Shown here: positions 26,577 to 34,302 of the stretch, piece by piece
How the letters are laid out: each line of letters opens with the position of its first letter
Numbering within the stretch: the stretch's first letter is position 1
Source: Amycolatopsis sp. MtRt-6
Lineage (GTDB): Bacteria > Actinomycetota > Actinomycetes > Mycobacteriales > Pseudonocardiaceae
Direction: 5' to 3'
Assembly: GCF_017308975.1 (NCBI RefSeq)
Contig: NZ_JADWPD010000002.1
Coordinates: 434,001-498,000 of the forward strand
DNA: 64,000 bases
Position numbers and translations under genes: made by a program
The notes under the pieces: generated by a model
Seen by the model: only the letters and a program-made list of their open reading frames with translations
Told to the model about the DNA's origin: nothing
Database searches by the model: none

Positions 26577-26593
26577 GGCTGGCTCCTTCAGAG

Positions 26594-26611
26594 AGAACGA
26601 TCGGTCTTTCT
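26594..26611. promoter_or_regulatory. TetR operator candidate, copy 1
   Basis: agaacgatcggtctttct, an imperfect palindrome around ACGATCGGT, ending 17 bp before the hydrolase ATG. An identical copy lies 74 bp away in front of the TetR gene. Confidence 0.65.
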
Positions 26612-26667
26612 GCTAGCTACTCTGGACCGCCCGGGCCGCCGCCGCAATGTGACGAAGCCGATCTGGC

Positions 26668-26685
26668 AGAACGATCGGTCTTTCT
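26668..26685. promoter_or_regulatory. TetR operator candidate, copy 2
   Basis: Exact 18-bp copy of 26594-26611, ending 13 bp before the TetR ATG. One copy per divergent gene suggests autorepression plus control of the hydrolase. Confidence 0.65.
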
Positions 26686-26698
26686 CTAAGCTGCGGGG

Positions 26699-27256
26699 AT
26701 GAGGACTGCCGAGCCGCACCCGAAGGACCGGCTGCTCGCGACCGCCGCCCGCCTCTTCTACGCCGAGGGCATCCACGCCGTCGGCGTCGAGCGCCTGGTG
26801 TCCGAAGCCGCGGTGACCCGGGCGACCTTCTACCGGCACTACCCCACGAAGGACGACCTGGTCGCGGCCTACCTCGCCGAGACGAGCCGTCAGATCCGCG
26901 AAGCCGTCGCCGAGGCACGGGCGGGCAAACCGCCGCGCGACGCCCTGGCGGACACGATGGCCGTGGTCGGCAACGCGACCTGCGGCGACGACTTCCGCGG
27001 CTGCCAGTTCCTCAACGCCGCCGCCGAATACCCCGATCCGGAGAACCGGGTGCGCCAGGTGATCGACGACCACCGGAAGTGGTTCTTCGAGGTCCTGCGC
27101 GAGCAGGCGGCCGCACTCGGTCACCCCGAGCCGGCCCACGCGGCACGGGTGCTCGTCCTGCTGCGCGACGGCGCCCTGCACGGCGGCGAACTCGACGAAC
27201 CCGGAAAGGTGCGCACGACGCTGCGCCGGGCCGTCGACGACTTCCTGCCCGCCTGA
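26699..27256 (+). CDS. TetR-family repressor
   Basis: 185 aa. N-terminal HTH (about 8-55): LLATAARLFYAEGIHAVGVERLVSEAAVTRATFYRHYPTK split over the usual three helices. The C-terminal ligand domain includes ATCGDDFRGCQFLNAAAEYPD, a style seen in a TetR group next to esterases and oxidoreductases. It has no ribosome site apart from GGGG next to the ATG. Divergent from the hydrolase with duplicated operators between them. Confidence 0.9.
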   Translation: MRTAEPHPKDRLLATAARLFYAEGIHAVGVERLVSEAAVTRATFYRHYPTKDDLVAAYLAETSRQIREAVAEARAGKPPRDALADTMAVVGNATCGDDFRGCQFLNAAAEYPDPENRVRQVIDDHRKWFFEVLREQAAALGHPEPAHAARVLVLLRDGALHGGELDEPGKVRTTLRRAVDDFLPA

Positions 27257-27341
27257 TCCCGGGGTCGTCTTCACCTGCACAAACCGGGCAAACCTAGGCC
27301 GAACGGGTTACCTTGGGCACGGAAGGTGACGGAGGACCGAG

Positions 27342-29306
27342 ATGGCGGCACCCGACGCGGCGCGCGTCCCGGCCTGGATCGAGCCCATGCTCGCCAAGGC
27401 CGACGGCGGCCGGCTGCGCAGCGGCCCGGAGTGGGCCTACGAGTACAAGCTGGACGGGTACCGGGCGGCCATGCGGATCGGCCAGGACGGCACGACCGTG
27501 CTCACCAGCCGCAACAACATCGACTTCACGGCGGAGTTCGCCGATCTCGCCGGCGTGCTCACCCCCGCGCTGGACGGCCGCGCCGCCTACCTGGACGGCG
27601 AGATCGTCGTCTACGGCGAAGACGGCCGGATCGACTTCGAGCGGATGCAGGAACGCCGCGGCCGCTACGTCCGGCACCAGAGCGGGCCGAAGGGGCTGGA
27701 GTTCCGGGACGTCCCGGTCCGGTTCCTGGCCTTCGACCTGCTCCGGCTCGGGGACCGGAACCTGCTGGCCACGCCGTACGACGAGCGCCGCCGCCTGCTG
27801 GCCGAGCTGCCGATGCCCGATCCCTACCGCGTTTCGGTGGTGCGCGCGGTCACGTTCGACGAGCTCGCCGCCGACCGCCGCACGCCCGCGGACTTCCTGG
27901 CCGACGCCGCGTCCGCCGGCTACGAGGGCGTCGTCGCGAAGCTGCGTTCGTCGGCCTACTCCCCCGGGCAGCGGCCGGACTCGTGGCTCAAGCACCCGCT
28001 GATCCGGACGCAGGAGGTGATCGTCTGCGGCTGGCGGCCCGGCCAGCGCAGCTTCACCGGCACCCTCGGCGGGCTGCTGCTCGGCGCGCACGACCCCGCC
28101 ACCGGCGACCTCGTCTACATCGGCGACGTCGGCACCGGCTTCAGCCAGGCCACCCGCGCCGGCCTGCAGGCGCAGCTGCAGGGCATGGAGCGGCGCACGC
28201 ACCCGTTCGTGACGACGCCGCCGCGGGAGGACACCGTCCGCGCCCGCTGGGTGGAGCCGCGGCTGGTGGGCGAAATCGTCTACCGCCAGTTCACGCGAGC
28301 GGGCCGCGTCCGCCACACGGCGTGGCGCGGCCTGCGCCACGACAAGGACCCGGCGGAGGTCCTGGCGCCGCGCGCGGTGCCGCACGAGCCCGCCGCGCCG
28401 CCCGCGCCCGCGGTCGAGCCGCAGCGGATCACCGTCCAGGCGGGCAACCGCCGGCTCACGCTGTCCAATTTGGACAAGGTGCTGTACCCGGCGGACGGGT
28501 TCACCAAGGGCGAGGTGATCAACTACTACTCCCGCGTGGCGGAGGTGCTGCTCCCGCACCTCGCCGGCCGGCCGGTGACGTTCATCCGCTACCCCAACGG
28601 GGTCGAGGGCCAGAAGTGGTTCGAGAAGAACGTCCCGAAGGGCGCCCCGGACTGGCTGCGCACGGTGCGCGTGGCCGGCACCGGCGGCACGATCGACTAC
28701 CCGCTCCTGGACGACCTCCCGGGGTTGGTGTGGGCGGCGAACATGGCGGCGCTGGAGCTGCACGTTCCCCAGTGGACGGTGGAGTCGGGCACCCGGCGCC
28801 CCCCGGACCGCCTGGTGTTCGACCTGGACCCGGGCCCGGGCACGACGATCGTCGACTGCTGCCGGGTGGCCGAGCGCCTCCACGACCTCCTGGTCGCGGA
28901 CGGGCTGACGCCGTACGCGAAGACGTCGGGCTCGAAGGGAATGCAGCTCTACTGCGGAATCAGCACGGACGACCCGGCGGCACCGTCGGCGTACGCCAAG
29001 CGGATCGCCCAGCGCCTGGCCGCGGAGACACCGGAGTCGGTGACGGCGACGATGGCGAAGGCGCACCGAACGGGCCGGGTGTTCATCGACTGGAGCCAGA
29101 ACAGCCCGGCGAAGACGACGGTGGCCCCGTATTCCCTGCGCGGCCGCGACCGCCCGACGGCCTCGGCACCGGTGACGTGGGAAGAGGTCCGCGCGTGCCG
29201 CCACGTGACGCACTTGACCTTCACGGCGGACGACGTACTCGACCGGATCGACGAGTACGGAGATCTGCTCGCCGGGTTGGGCAAGGACAGCGCGCCGCTG
29301 GGGTGA
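27342..29306 (+). CDS. ligD: ATP-dependent DNA ligase D, ligase-polymerase form without phosphoesterase domain
   Basis: 654 aa, GGAGG before ATG. The ligase domain is N-terminal (about 10-330): the adenylated Lys36 in YEYKLDGYRA, GEIVVYGEDG, EGVVAKLRSS and the OB-fold ARWVEPRLVGEI. A Pro-rich linker (about 345-365) leads to an archaeo-eukaryotic primase-like polymerase domain (about 368-650) with FDLDPGPGT, YAKTSGSKGMQ and IDWSQNSPAKTTVAPYSLR. The 3'-phosphoesterase domain of full LigD is absent and the order differs from the mycobacterial pol-PE-lig form. Non-homologous end joining is its expected role, but no Ku gene is in the window. Confidence 0.92.
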   Translation: MAAPDAARVPAWIEPMLAKADGGRLRSGPEWAYEYKLDGYRAAMRIGQDGTTVLTSRNNIDFTAEFADLAGVLTPALDGRAAYLDGEIVVYGEDGRIDFERMQERRGRYVRHQSGPKGLEFRDVPVRFLAFDLLRLGDRNLLATPYDERRRLLAELPMPDPYRVSVVRAVTFDELAADRRTPADFLADAASAGYEGVVAKLRSSAYSPGQRPDSWLKHPLIRTQEVIVCGWRPGQRSFTGTLGGLLLGAHDPATGDLVYIGDVGTGFSQATRAGLQAQLQGMERRTHPFVTTPPREDTVRARWVEPRLVGEIVYRQFTRAGRVRHTAWRGLRHDKDPAEVLAPRAVPHEPAAPPAPAVEPQRITVQAGNRRLTLSNLDKVLYPADGFTKGEVINYYSRVAEVLLPHLAGRPVTFIRYPNGVEGQKWFEKNVPKGAPDWLRTVRVAGTGGTIDYPLLDDLPGLVWAANMAALELHVPQWTVESGTRRPPDRLVFDLDPGPGTTIVDCCRVAERLHDLLVADGLTPYAKTSGSKGMQLYCGISTDDPAAPSAYAKRIAQRLAAETPESVTATMAKAHRTGRVFIDWSQNSPAKTTVAPYSLRGRDRPTASAPVTWEEVRACRHVTHLTFTADDVLDRIDEYGDLLAGLGKDSAPLG

Positions 29307-29309
29307 CGG

Positions 29310-30089
29310 TCAGTGGCGCCGCAGGAGCCGCTTGACCTTGCCGACGACGGTTCCGACCGGGTTGCGCCGCCGAAAGGAACCCTGTTTCGCCGGCGACTCG
29401 GGCTCCGGCTGGGCTTCCGGTGCCTCGGCCCGAAGCGCGTGCTTCGGCTGCTGCGGAACGCGCTCCTCGGCCGGATGTTCCTGCGCCGCGAGGGGAGACG
29501 GTTCCGGTGCGGGGCCGGCGACCGGCTGCACGGCGCGCGGGGCAGCCGAAGCCCGCTCAGCCGCCGGCTGCGGCGATCCTTGCGGGATGACCGGCACCCG
29601 AGCCGGCGGCGCCGCAACCTCCACCGGCCGCGGCCGCCCTTCCGGCACAGCCGGCAGCCCGGCAACTTTTTGCTCCGCCGCCGCTCGCGGCAGTCCTGAG
29701 TCCCGCCCCGGCGAAACCGGCCCCTCGGCAACTCCCCGCCCCACTGGCCGCACCCCTCCACGCACCGCCGCGGAAACCCCGGCCGGCACACCGGTTCCCG
29801 CCTCGCCGGCCTGCGGCCGCGGCGCCGGGATCTCCCCCGCCATCCTCCCCGACTCCGGGACCTCCTCCGGCCGCGGCAAAGCCGGGCGCCCGAGCATCTC
29901 CGGCGTGATCGCCGGCGTCATGAGCGGGGTGTGCGCCGCGTCCGCGTTGGGCGTTGCCGGCTCGCGGGCCGCCGGATAGCGCGCCAACGGGTCGCTCTCG
30001 ATTGCCGCTCCGTCGCGGCGGTGGCTCCGGAGGAGGCCGCAGCACCCCAGCAGCCCGAGCAAACCCGCCAATCCCCACCACACCGTCAT
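29310..30089 (-). CDS. Membrane-anchored Pro/Ala/Glu-rich protein with N-terminal WGLAGLLGLLG motif
   Basis: 259 aa from ATG 30089 with GGAGG upstream. One N-terminal membrane segment (MTVWWGLAGLLGLLGCCGLLR) is followed by about 200 residues of low-complexity Pro, Ala, Glu and Arg sequence and a basic C-terminus (FRRRNPVGTVVGKVKRLLRRH). The membrane motif is like the WGxxGxxG segment of the protein at 34303. Probably a single-pass protein with a long disordered cytoplasmic or wall-spanning tail. No function recognised. It meets the LigD gene end to end with 3 bp between stops. Confidence 0.65.
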   Translation of the reverse strand: MTVWWGLAGLLGLLGCCGLLRSHRRDGAAIESDPLARYPAAREPATPNADAAHTPLMTPAITPEMLGRPALPRPEEVPESGRMAGEIPAPRPQAGEAGTGVPAGVSAAVRGGVRPVGRGVAEGPVSPGRDSGLPRAAAEQKVAGLPAVPEGRPRPVEVAAPPARVPVIPQGSPQPAAERASAAPRAVQPVAGPAPEPSPLAAQEHPAEERVPQQPKHALRAEAPEAQPEPESPAKQGSFRRRNPVGTVVGKVKRLLRRH

Positions 30090-30157
30090 GACGTTCCTCC
30101 GTTCCTCGCTCCCCGGATATCCGGACCCGGCCCGCCCAATCCGAGCGTTACCCGGGT

Positions 30158-30174
30158 GGGTGACACCGTCACCC
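30158..30174 (-). terminator. Short hairpin at end of GH43 gene
   Basis: gggtgac-acc-gtcaccc forms a 7-bp stem overlapping the stop codon of the minus-strand GH43 gene. Weak on its own. Confidence 0.3.
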
Positions 30175-31104
30175 CAGCCGCGGCACGTCCCCCGGAAACG
30201 TGATCGGCAGCGAATACAGGCCCCGTGCCGTGCGGCCGCCGCCCAGCCAGCCGTGGAAGAAGATGCGGCCGTCCACCACGTCCGCACCACCCGGGGCGTC
30301 CACCTTGCCGCCGAGGAGCTCCGTCGACAGGAACCGGCCGTCCGCCTTCACGAACGCGCCACCCAGCGTCGGCGCCGACGCGTAACACGTGTGGTAGCCC
30401 GTGCTCTCGAACGTGTCGGCCGAATAGAACAACAGGTACCGGGACGCCGTCTTCACCACCGAAGGCGCCTCGACGACCGACTTCTCCGCCGTGAGGTCGG
30501 CCCGCAGCAGCTCGGTGCGCGGGCCGGCGAGCGTGCGTCCGTCGGCCTGCAGCTTCTGCGCCCAGATCGCCGACGGCGGCCCGGTCGCCGCGCCGTCGCT
30601 CTTGTAGAGCAGGTAGCGGGACCCGTCCGCGTCGACGAACGTCTGCGGGTCGATGTCGCCGTGGTCGCCGGGCTCGCACACCAGCGGCCGGTCGCCGGCC
30701 GGCGTGTACGGGCCTTCCGGCTTCTTCGCCGTCGCCGCGCCGAGGCACATCTCGCCGCCCGCCGTCTGCGCGGCCGCGAAGTACAGCACGAACGTGCCGT
30801 CCGCCAGCTGCGTGACGTCCGGGGCCCAGAACCCGCCGTCCGGCTTCGCCCACGCGGGCACGGCGCCCAGCGCGTCACCGGTGACGCGCCACGGCCCGTC
30901 CGCGGCGGCGGCGCCGGCCACCGGAATCCGCGTGGTCTTCGTGCCGGTGGCGAACGCGAAGTAGCCGGACGCGGTCTTGACGACGTCCGGATCGGGGAAG
31001 TCCTGGTTGATCAGCAGCCGCGGCGCGCTGACGGCCGCCGCTTCCGGGGCCACCGCGAACGCGGCGGCGACGGCGATGACGGGCACGAGACTCTTGAATC
31101 CCAT
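30169..31104 (-). CDS. Secreted GH43-like five-bladed propeller glycosidase
   Basis: 311 aa from ATG 31104; a GTG at 31122 is the alternative and neither has a strong ribosome site. Signal peptide about 1-27. Single propeller domain with the GH43 acids placed in DFPDPDVVKTASG (base), GDIDPQTFVDADG (modulator) and VVEAPSVVKTAS (acid). No binding module. Likely hydrolyses arabinosyl or other side groups of plant polymer; specificity unknown. It is far from the 0.4-6.3 kb xylan set but may serve the same purpose. Confidence 0.8.
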   Translation of the reverse strand: MGFKSLVPVIAVAAAFAVAPEAAAVSAPRLLINQDFPDPDVVKTASGYFAFATGTKTTRIPVAGAAAADGPWRVTGDALGAVPAWAKPDGGFWAPDVTQLADGTFVLYFAAAQTAGGEMCLGAATAKKPEGPYTPAGDRPLVCEPGDHGDIDPQTFVDADGSRYLLYKSDGAATGPPSAIWAQKLQADGRTLAGPRTELLRADLTAEKSVVEAPSVVKTASRYLLFYSADTFESTGYHTCYASAPTLGGAFVKADGRFLSTELLGGKVDAPGGADVVDGRIFFHGWLGGGRTARGLYSLPITFPGDVPRLG

Positions 31105-31232
31105 AGGCGATTTTGTCGACACCCCAACGGTTCCGGCAACGGCAGGCGGACGTCGTCACCGGGAAGCGTGGACTTGCCCGCGTGCCCGGATCGGGTGGAT
31201 TCGACCGCGCCGCGCGGGGTAGCCGCCGACTC

Positions 31233-32330
31233 ATGCACGCAACGAGCGGCCGAGGGGCGTACCGCGCCGGCCATCCCGTCGGCGAGTCCGAAGGCGCGGC
31301 GGCGCGGCAGGAAAAGCCGCTGGGTGCCCCGGGAAAGCCGCTCGACCGCCGCTCGCCGTTCTTCACCGGGCTGCTCGCCGCGGCCGGGGTGCTCGTTACG
31401 GTCGCGGTCGTCGAGCTCCTCCTCGCGGCCTCGGACGTGCTGCTCCTGATCGGCATCGCGTTCTTCCTCGCGGTGGGGCTCGAACCGCTGACCGCCCGCC
31501 TCGCGCGCCGCGTGCCGCGTCCGCTCGCCGCCGCCGTGGTCGTCGTCGCCGGGCTGGCCGTCCTCGGCGGCGCGCTCGCCGCGGCCGCCGTCCCGCTGGC
31601 CGACCAGGCGACGCGGCTGCGGGACGGCGCACCGCGGTACCTGACGCTGCTGCGCGACCACGGCACCCTGCTCGGCCAGGCCAACGAAACCTTCGGCCTG
31701 GAAGCCGCCCTCCGGGCGATCCGGCTGTCCGACGTCGCGAAGTCGCTCGCGGCGCTGCTCGGCGACGCCGTGATCGTCGTGGTGCTCGCCACCTACTTCG
31801 TCGCCGACTTCCCCCGGATCCGCGCGGCGCTCTACCGGCTGGCCCCGCGGTCGCGGCGGCCGCGGGTGATCCTCATCGGCGACGCGGTCTTCCGGAAGGT
31901 AGGCGCCTACCTCGTCGGCAACGTCGTGGTGTCGCTGATCGCGGGCGCGGCGGCGTTCGCGTGGCTGTCGGCGTTCGGCGTGCCCTACCCGCTCGTGCTC
32001 GCCGTGCTGGTCGCCGTGCTCGACCTGGTGCCGGTGGCGGGTTCGGTGGTGGCCGGCGCCGGCACCACCCTCGTCGCGCTCACGGTGTCGGTGCCGGTCG
32101 GGCTCGCGACCCTCGGCTTCTTCGTCGGCTACCGGCTGGTGGAGGACTACGTGCTGCTGCCGAAAGTGGTCGGCCGGGCGGTGCGGGTTCCCGCCTTGGT
32201 CACCGTCGTCGCGGTGCTGCTCGGGTTCGAGCTGCTCGGGGTCGTCGGCGCGTTCGTCGCGGTGCCGGTCGCGGCCGCGGTGCTGCTCGTCGTGCGGGAA
32301 GTGGCCGTGCACCGCCTCGACCGGACCTAG
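31233..32330 (+). CDS. AI-2E (PerM/TqsA) family membrane transporter
   Basis: 365 aa from ATG 31233. A polar N-terminal tail of about 40 residues, then about eight membrane segments; family signatures include LLIGIAFFLAVGLEPL, the soluble helical stretch after it, FVADFPRIRAALYRLAPRSRRPRV and the C-terminal GYRLVEDYVLLPKVVGRAVRVPALV. Members export small molecules or act as Na+/H+ antiporters; the substrate cannot be inferred here. A weak SigB-like element (GATT-N15-GGGTAG, 31198-31222) lies just upstream. Confidence 0.88.
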   Translation: MHATSGRGAYRAGHPVGESEGAAARQEKPLGAPGKPLDRRSPFFTGLLAAAGVLVTVAVVELLLAASDVLLLIGIAFFLAVGLEPLTARLARRVPRPLAAAVVVVAGLAVLGGALAAAAVPLADQATRLRDGAPRYLTLLRDHGTLLGQANETFGLEAALRAIRLSDVAKSLAALLGDAVIVVVLATYFVADFPRIRAALYRLAPRSRRPRVILIGDAVFRKVGAYLVGNVVVSLIAGAAAFAWLSAFGVPYPLVLAVLVAVLDLVPVAGSVVAGAGTTLVALTVSVPVGLATLGFFVGYRLVEDYVLLPKVVGRAVRVPALVTVVAVLLGFELLGVVGAFVAVPVAAAVLLVVREVAVHRLDRT

Positions 32331-32333
32331 GAA

Positions 32334-32367
32334 GACCGCCGCGCGGGGTGCGCCCCGCGCGGCGGTC
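32334..32367. terminator. Strong bidirectional terminator
   Basis: A 15-bp perfect stem (32334-32348 with 32353-32367, core ccgccgcgcgggg) and 4-nt loop sits between the AI-2E stop and the convergent small secreted gene's stop. Confidence 0.85.
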
Positions 32368-32377
32368 CGGCCGGAGG

Positions 32378-32731
32378 TCAGTTGCCCTGGGCGGTCCCGC
32401 CGTCGGCGATCTCACCGGCGGCACAGTTGTCCGGGTTCTGGCCCTCGGCCTCGTGCGCGCCCGGGGAGAGCACCGGCACGCCGATGCCGTTGGCGGTGTC
32501 GTGGACCGGCACCTGGACGCCGAGGACGTTGACGTCGTTCTCGCAGACGCCGCCGACGACGTTCAGGTTGTGCACGGCGTCGAGGTTCTGCACGTTGCCG
32601 ACGAGGCCGAACTGGTCGGTGGAGTCGACCGGGTGGCCCGCGACGCTGACATTGGCCGCGGACGCGGATCCGCCGAACACCGCCATCCCGGCGGCGAGGG
32701 CGGTGGCGACGAAGCCGAGCTGCTTGATCAC
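32378..32731 (-). CDS. Small secreted protein, paralogue of 33047-33412
   Basis: 117 aa from GTG with GAAGGAG about 10 nt upstream. Signal peptide about 1-26 (ending SASA-A). The mature part has FGLVGNVQNLDAVHNLN, then C-E-N-D-VNVLGVQVPVHD and GIGVPVLSPGAHEAEGQNPDNC, with two Cys. The CxNxVNVLG-like stretch is reminiscent of chaplin cell-surface proteins, but the spacing is different and I do not assign it to that family. Probably exported to the cell surface. Confidence 0.72.
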   Translation of the reverse strand: MIKQLGFVATALAAGMAVFGGSASAANVSVAGHPVDSTDQFGLVGNVQNLDAVHNLNVVGGVCENDVNVLGVQVPVHDTANGIGVPVLSPGAHEAEGQNPDNCAAGEIADGGTAQGN

Positions 32732-32792
32732 GAGAAAAATACTCCTTCTGCGTACCCACCGGACCATCCGGCGGGGGATCGGGGGAAAGGAA

Positions 32793-32895
32793 CGGGCCCG
32801 GCTTCGGTTCGCCGGGCCCGGAAAAGTCCGTTAAGGTGCGGTCAGGCCGGGTGGGACCGGCGCACTTCTCCAGCGTCGCGGCCGGTCCCACCCGG
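32793..32895. repeat. Two tandem long hairpins between the paralogous secreted genes
   Basis: First hairpin: cgggcccggc at 32793-32802 with its complement at 32811-32820 (10 bp, 8-nt loop). Second: a 15-bp perfect inverted repeat, 32847-32861 with 32881-32895 (19-nt loop). Both lie in the 315-bp stretch between the two small secreted genes, which otherwise shows no gene. Confidence 0.6.
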
Positions 32896-32995
32896 GTCGG
32901 CGCCATTCGGCGTCGCGGCGTGCCCGGGACGCGGAACCGGAGTGTGCAGCTCGCTCCGTGTTCCGGGCGCGCGGTGCGACGTCCGCGCCGGATTC

Positions 32996-33042
32996 CCGTG
33001 CCCGGAGCCGTTTTCCGCACGCACGGACGGCTCCGGGCACGG
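32996..33042 (-). terminator. Hairpin terminator of the second secreted gene
   Basis: A 15-bp perfect inverted repeat (32996-33010 with 33028-33042, core gtgcccggagc) with a 17-nt loop lies 4 nt beyond the stop of the minus-strand gene at 33047. Confidence 0.7.
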
Positions 33043-33046
33043 AAAC

Positions 33047-33412
33047 TCAGTGGCCCTGGCTGGTGCCGCCGTCGGCGAGACCACCCGAGGCGCAGTTGTA
33101 GGGCGACTCCCCGCCGGCCTCGTGCGAGCCCGGCGAGAGGATCGGCACGCCGATGCCGTTGAGCGAGTCGTGGACCGGCACCTGGACGCCGAGGACGTTG
33201 ACGTCGTTGCCGCACACGCCGAGCGTGCCGTTGACGTTGTGCAGCACGTCGGTGTTGTTCAGGTTCACCAGGCCGACCTGGCCGGTGTGGTCGTAGCCGC
33301 CGTAGTGGTGGCCGTGGTGGTGGCCGTCCGGGGTGTCGGCCGCGGCGATGCCGCCGGCCAGGAACGCGCCGGCCGCCGCGGTGGCCGTGACGAAGCCGAT
33401 CTTCTTCAGCAT
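33047..33412 (-). CDS. Small secreted His-rich protein, paralogue of 32378-32731
   Basis: 121 aa, GAGGAG before ATG. Signal peptide about 1-25. The mature N-terminus is His/Gly/Tyr-rich (DGHHHGHHYGGYDH), which could bind metal; the rest aligns with its neighbour: GQVGLVNLNNTDVLHNVN, C-G-N-D-VNVLGVQVPVHD, GIGVPILSPGSHEAGGESPYNC. Same strand, 315 bp upstream of the paralogue, with its own terminator, so separately expressed. The duplication looks old because only the core is conserved. Cell-surface or extracellular role is inferred. Confidence 0.75.
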   Translation of the reverse strand: MLKKIGFVTATAAAGAFLAGGIAAADTPDGHHHGHHYGGYDHTGQVGLVNLNNTDVLHNVNGTLGVCGNDVNVLGVQVPVHDSLNGIGVPILSPGSHEAGGESPYNCASGGLADGGTSQGH

Positions 33413-33656
33413 GGATTGCTCCTCGGTGAACGATTTCGGAGAACGGGACGGCGGTGCAGGTGTGTTCGGCGTCCCGTGTGAGGGGAAACGTACTGATGCC
33501 GCGGCGGCGTTTCCACTTCGTGCCACCATCGTGTGGGTACCGCGGGCCCCTGACCGCGCGAGGTGTGGCCCGATCGGGTTCCCTTTGCTGCCAGGACCTT
33601 TCCTGCTCCACCTCGGGAGATCGCTTGCGGAGCAAGGAATGTTTCGGGCACGCCAA

Positions 33657-33686
33657 AGAGCCCTGCGCCGGATGACGCAAGGCTCT
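33657..33686 (-). terminator. Terminator after small minus-strand gene
   Basis: On the minus strand agagcc...ggctct pairs (6 bp plus a further 4 bp after one mismatch), followed by TTTGG, 14 nt past the stop of the gene at 33700. Confidence 0.65.
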
Positions 33687-33699
33687 CAGGCGGGATTTC

Positions 33700-34041
33700 C
33701 TATTCGGGCCAGGCCTCGGCTTCGGCCGTGAGCGCGGTGGTGACGTCGATCTCGCCCGACCGCACCCGCCACGCGAGCGAGTCCGGCCGGGGCTGCAGCA
33801 GGTGCCACCCGACGACGTCTTCGTCGGTGTAGCAAGGGTTTTCGTCGTCACCGATGCCCAGCGCGGCGAAGTACTGGCGGGCGGGCCAGGTTTCGGGGAC
33901 CCAGGCGCGGGCCCAGCGCACGACGATCCTGGCGAGGTCGTTGCGGCCGTCCGCCGGGTGGATCAGGCGGTCGCCGGTGGTGCAGATCAGGCGTGGCGTG
34001 TAGGTCGCGCCGAGCGGCGCGACGACGAGTTCAGTGTTCAT
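33700..34041 (-). CDS. Hypothetical protein, 113 aa
   Basis: 113 aa from ATG with GGGGGAGG directly upstream. Soluble, with Trp-rich acidic segments (IVVRWARAWVPETWPARQYFAALGIGDDENPCYTDEDVVGWHLLQPRP). No signal peptide, membrane segment or domain that I recognise. Codon use matches the neighbours and a hairpin terminator follows it, which supports a real gene. The 288-bp stretch at 33413-33700 on its other side shows only that terminator. Confidence 0.55.
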   Translation of the reverse strand: MNTELVVAPLGATYTPRLICTTGDRLIHPADGRNDLARIVVRWARAWVPETWPARQYFAALGIGDDENPCYTDEDVVGWHLLQPRPDSLAWRVRSGEIDVTTALTAEAEAWPE

Positions 34042-34239
34042 TCCTCCCCCGGTCCACGAGAGTGGACGGTGTTGCCCGGCTCGGATGCGCTGCTGCGCGT
34101 GAGATGAGGAAGGACGGCCGGAGGCGGACGTGCGCACGCGGCGCGCCCTTGCACGGCTCCGGCTTGAACCGGAAGCCATCTTACGAAGCGGGCGGGCGCC
34201 CCGGAATCCGGGCCTCTTCGCCCATTCCCGTGACGGAAG

Positions 34240-34264
34240 GAGTGAAGGCGGCCATCGGGGGTAC
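34240..34264 (+). promoter_or_regulatory. SigB/SigF-like promoter candidate (GAGT-N15-GGGTAC)
   Basis: GAGT 34240-34243 (fits GNNT), 15 nt, GGGTAC 34259-34264, about 38 nt before the ATG of the WGxxGxxG gene. Confidence 0.4.
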
Positions 34265-34302
34265 ACGCGAACGCCACGTCCCGAACGGAAGGAAGAGCCG
34301 AG

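Noticed and set aside
30090-30290. Upstream extension of the Pro/Ala-rich protein to 326 residues
   Set aside because: ATG 30089 has a clear GGAGG and gives a clean membrane anchor; the extra part overlaps the end of the GH43 gene in another frame.
31113-31232. Earlier start for the AI-2E transporter
   Set aside because: It would add 40 Arg/Gln-rich residues overlapping the divergent promoter zone; ATG 31233 fits better.
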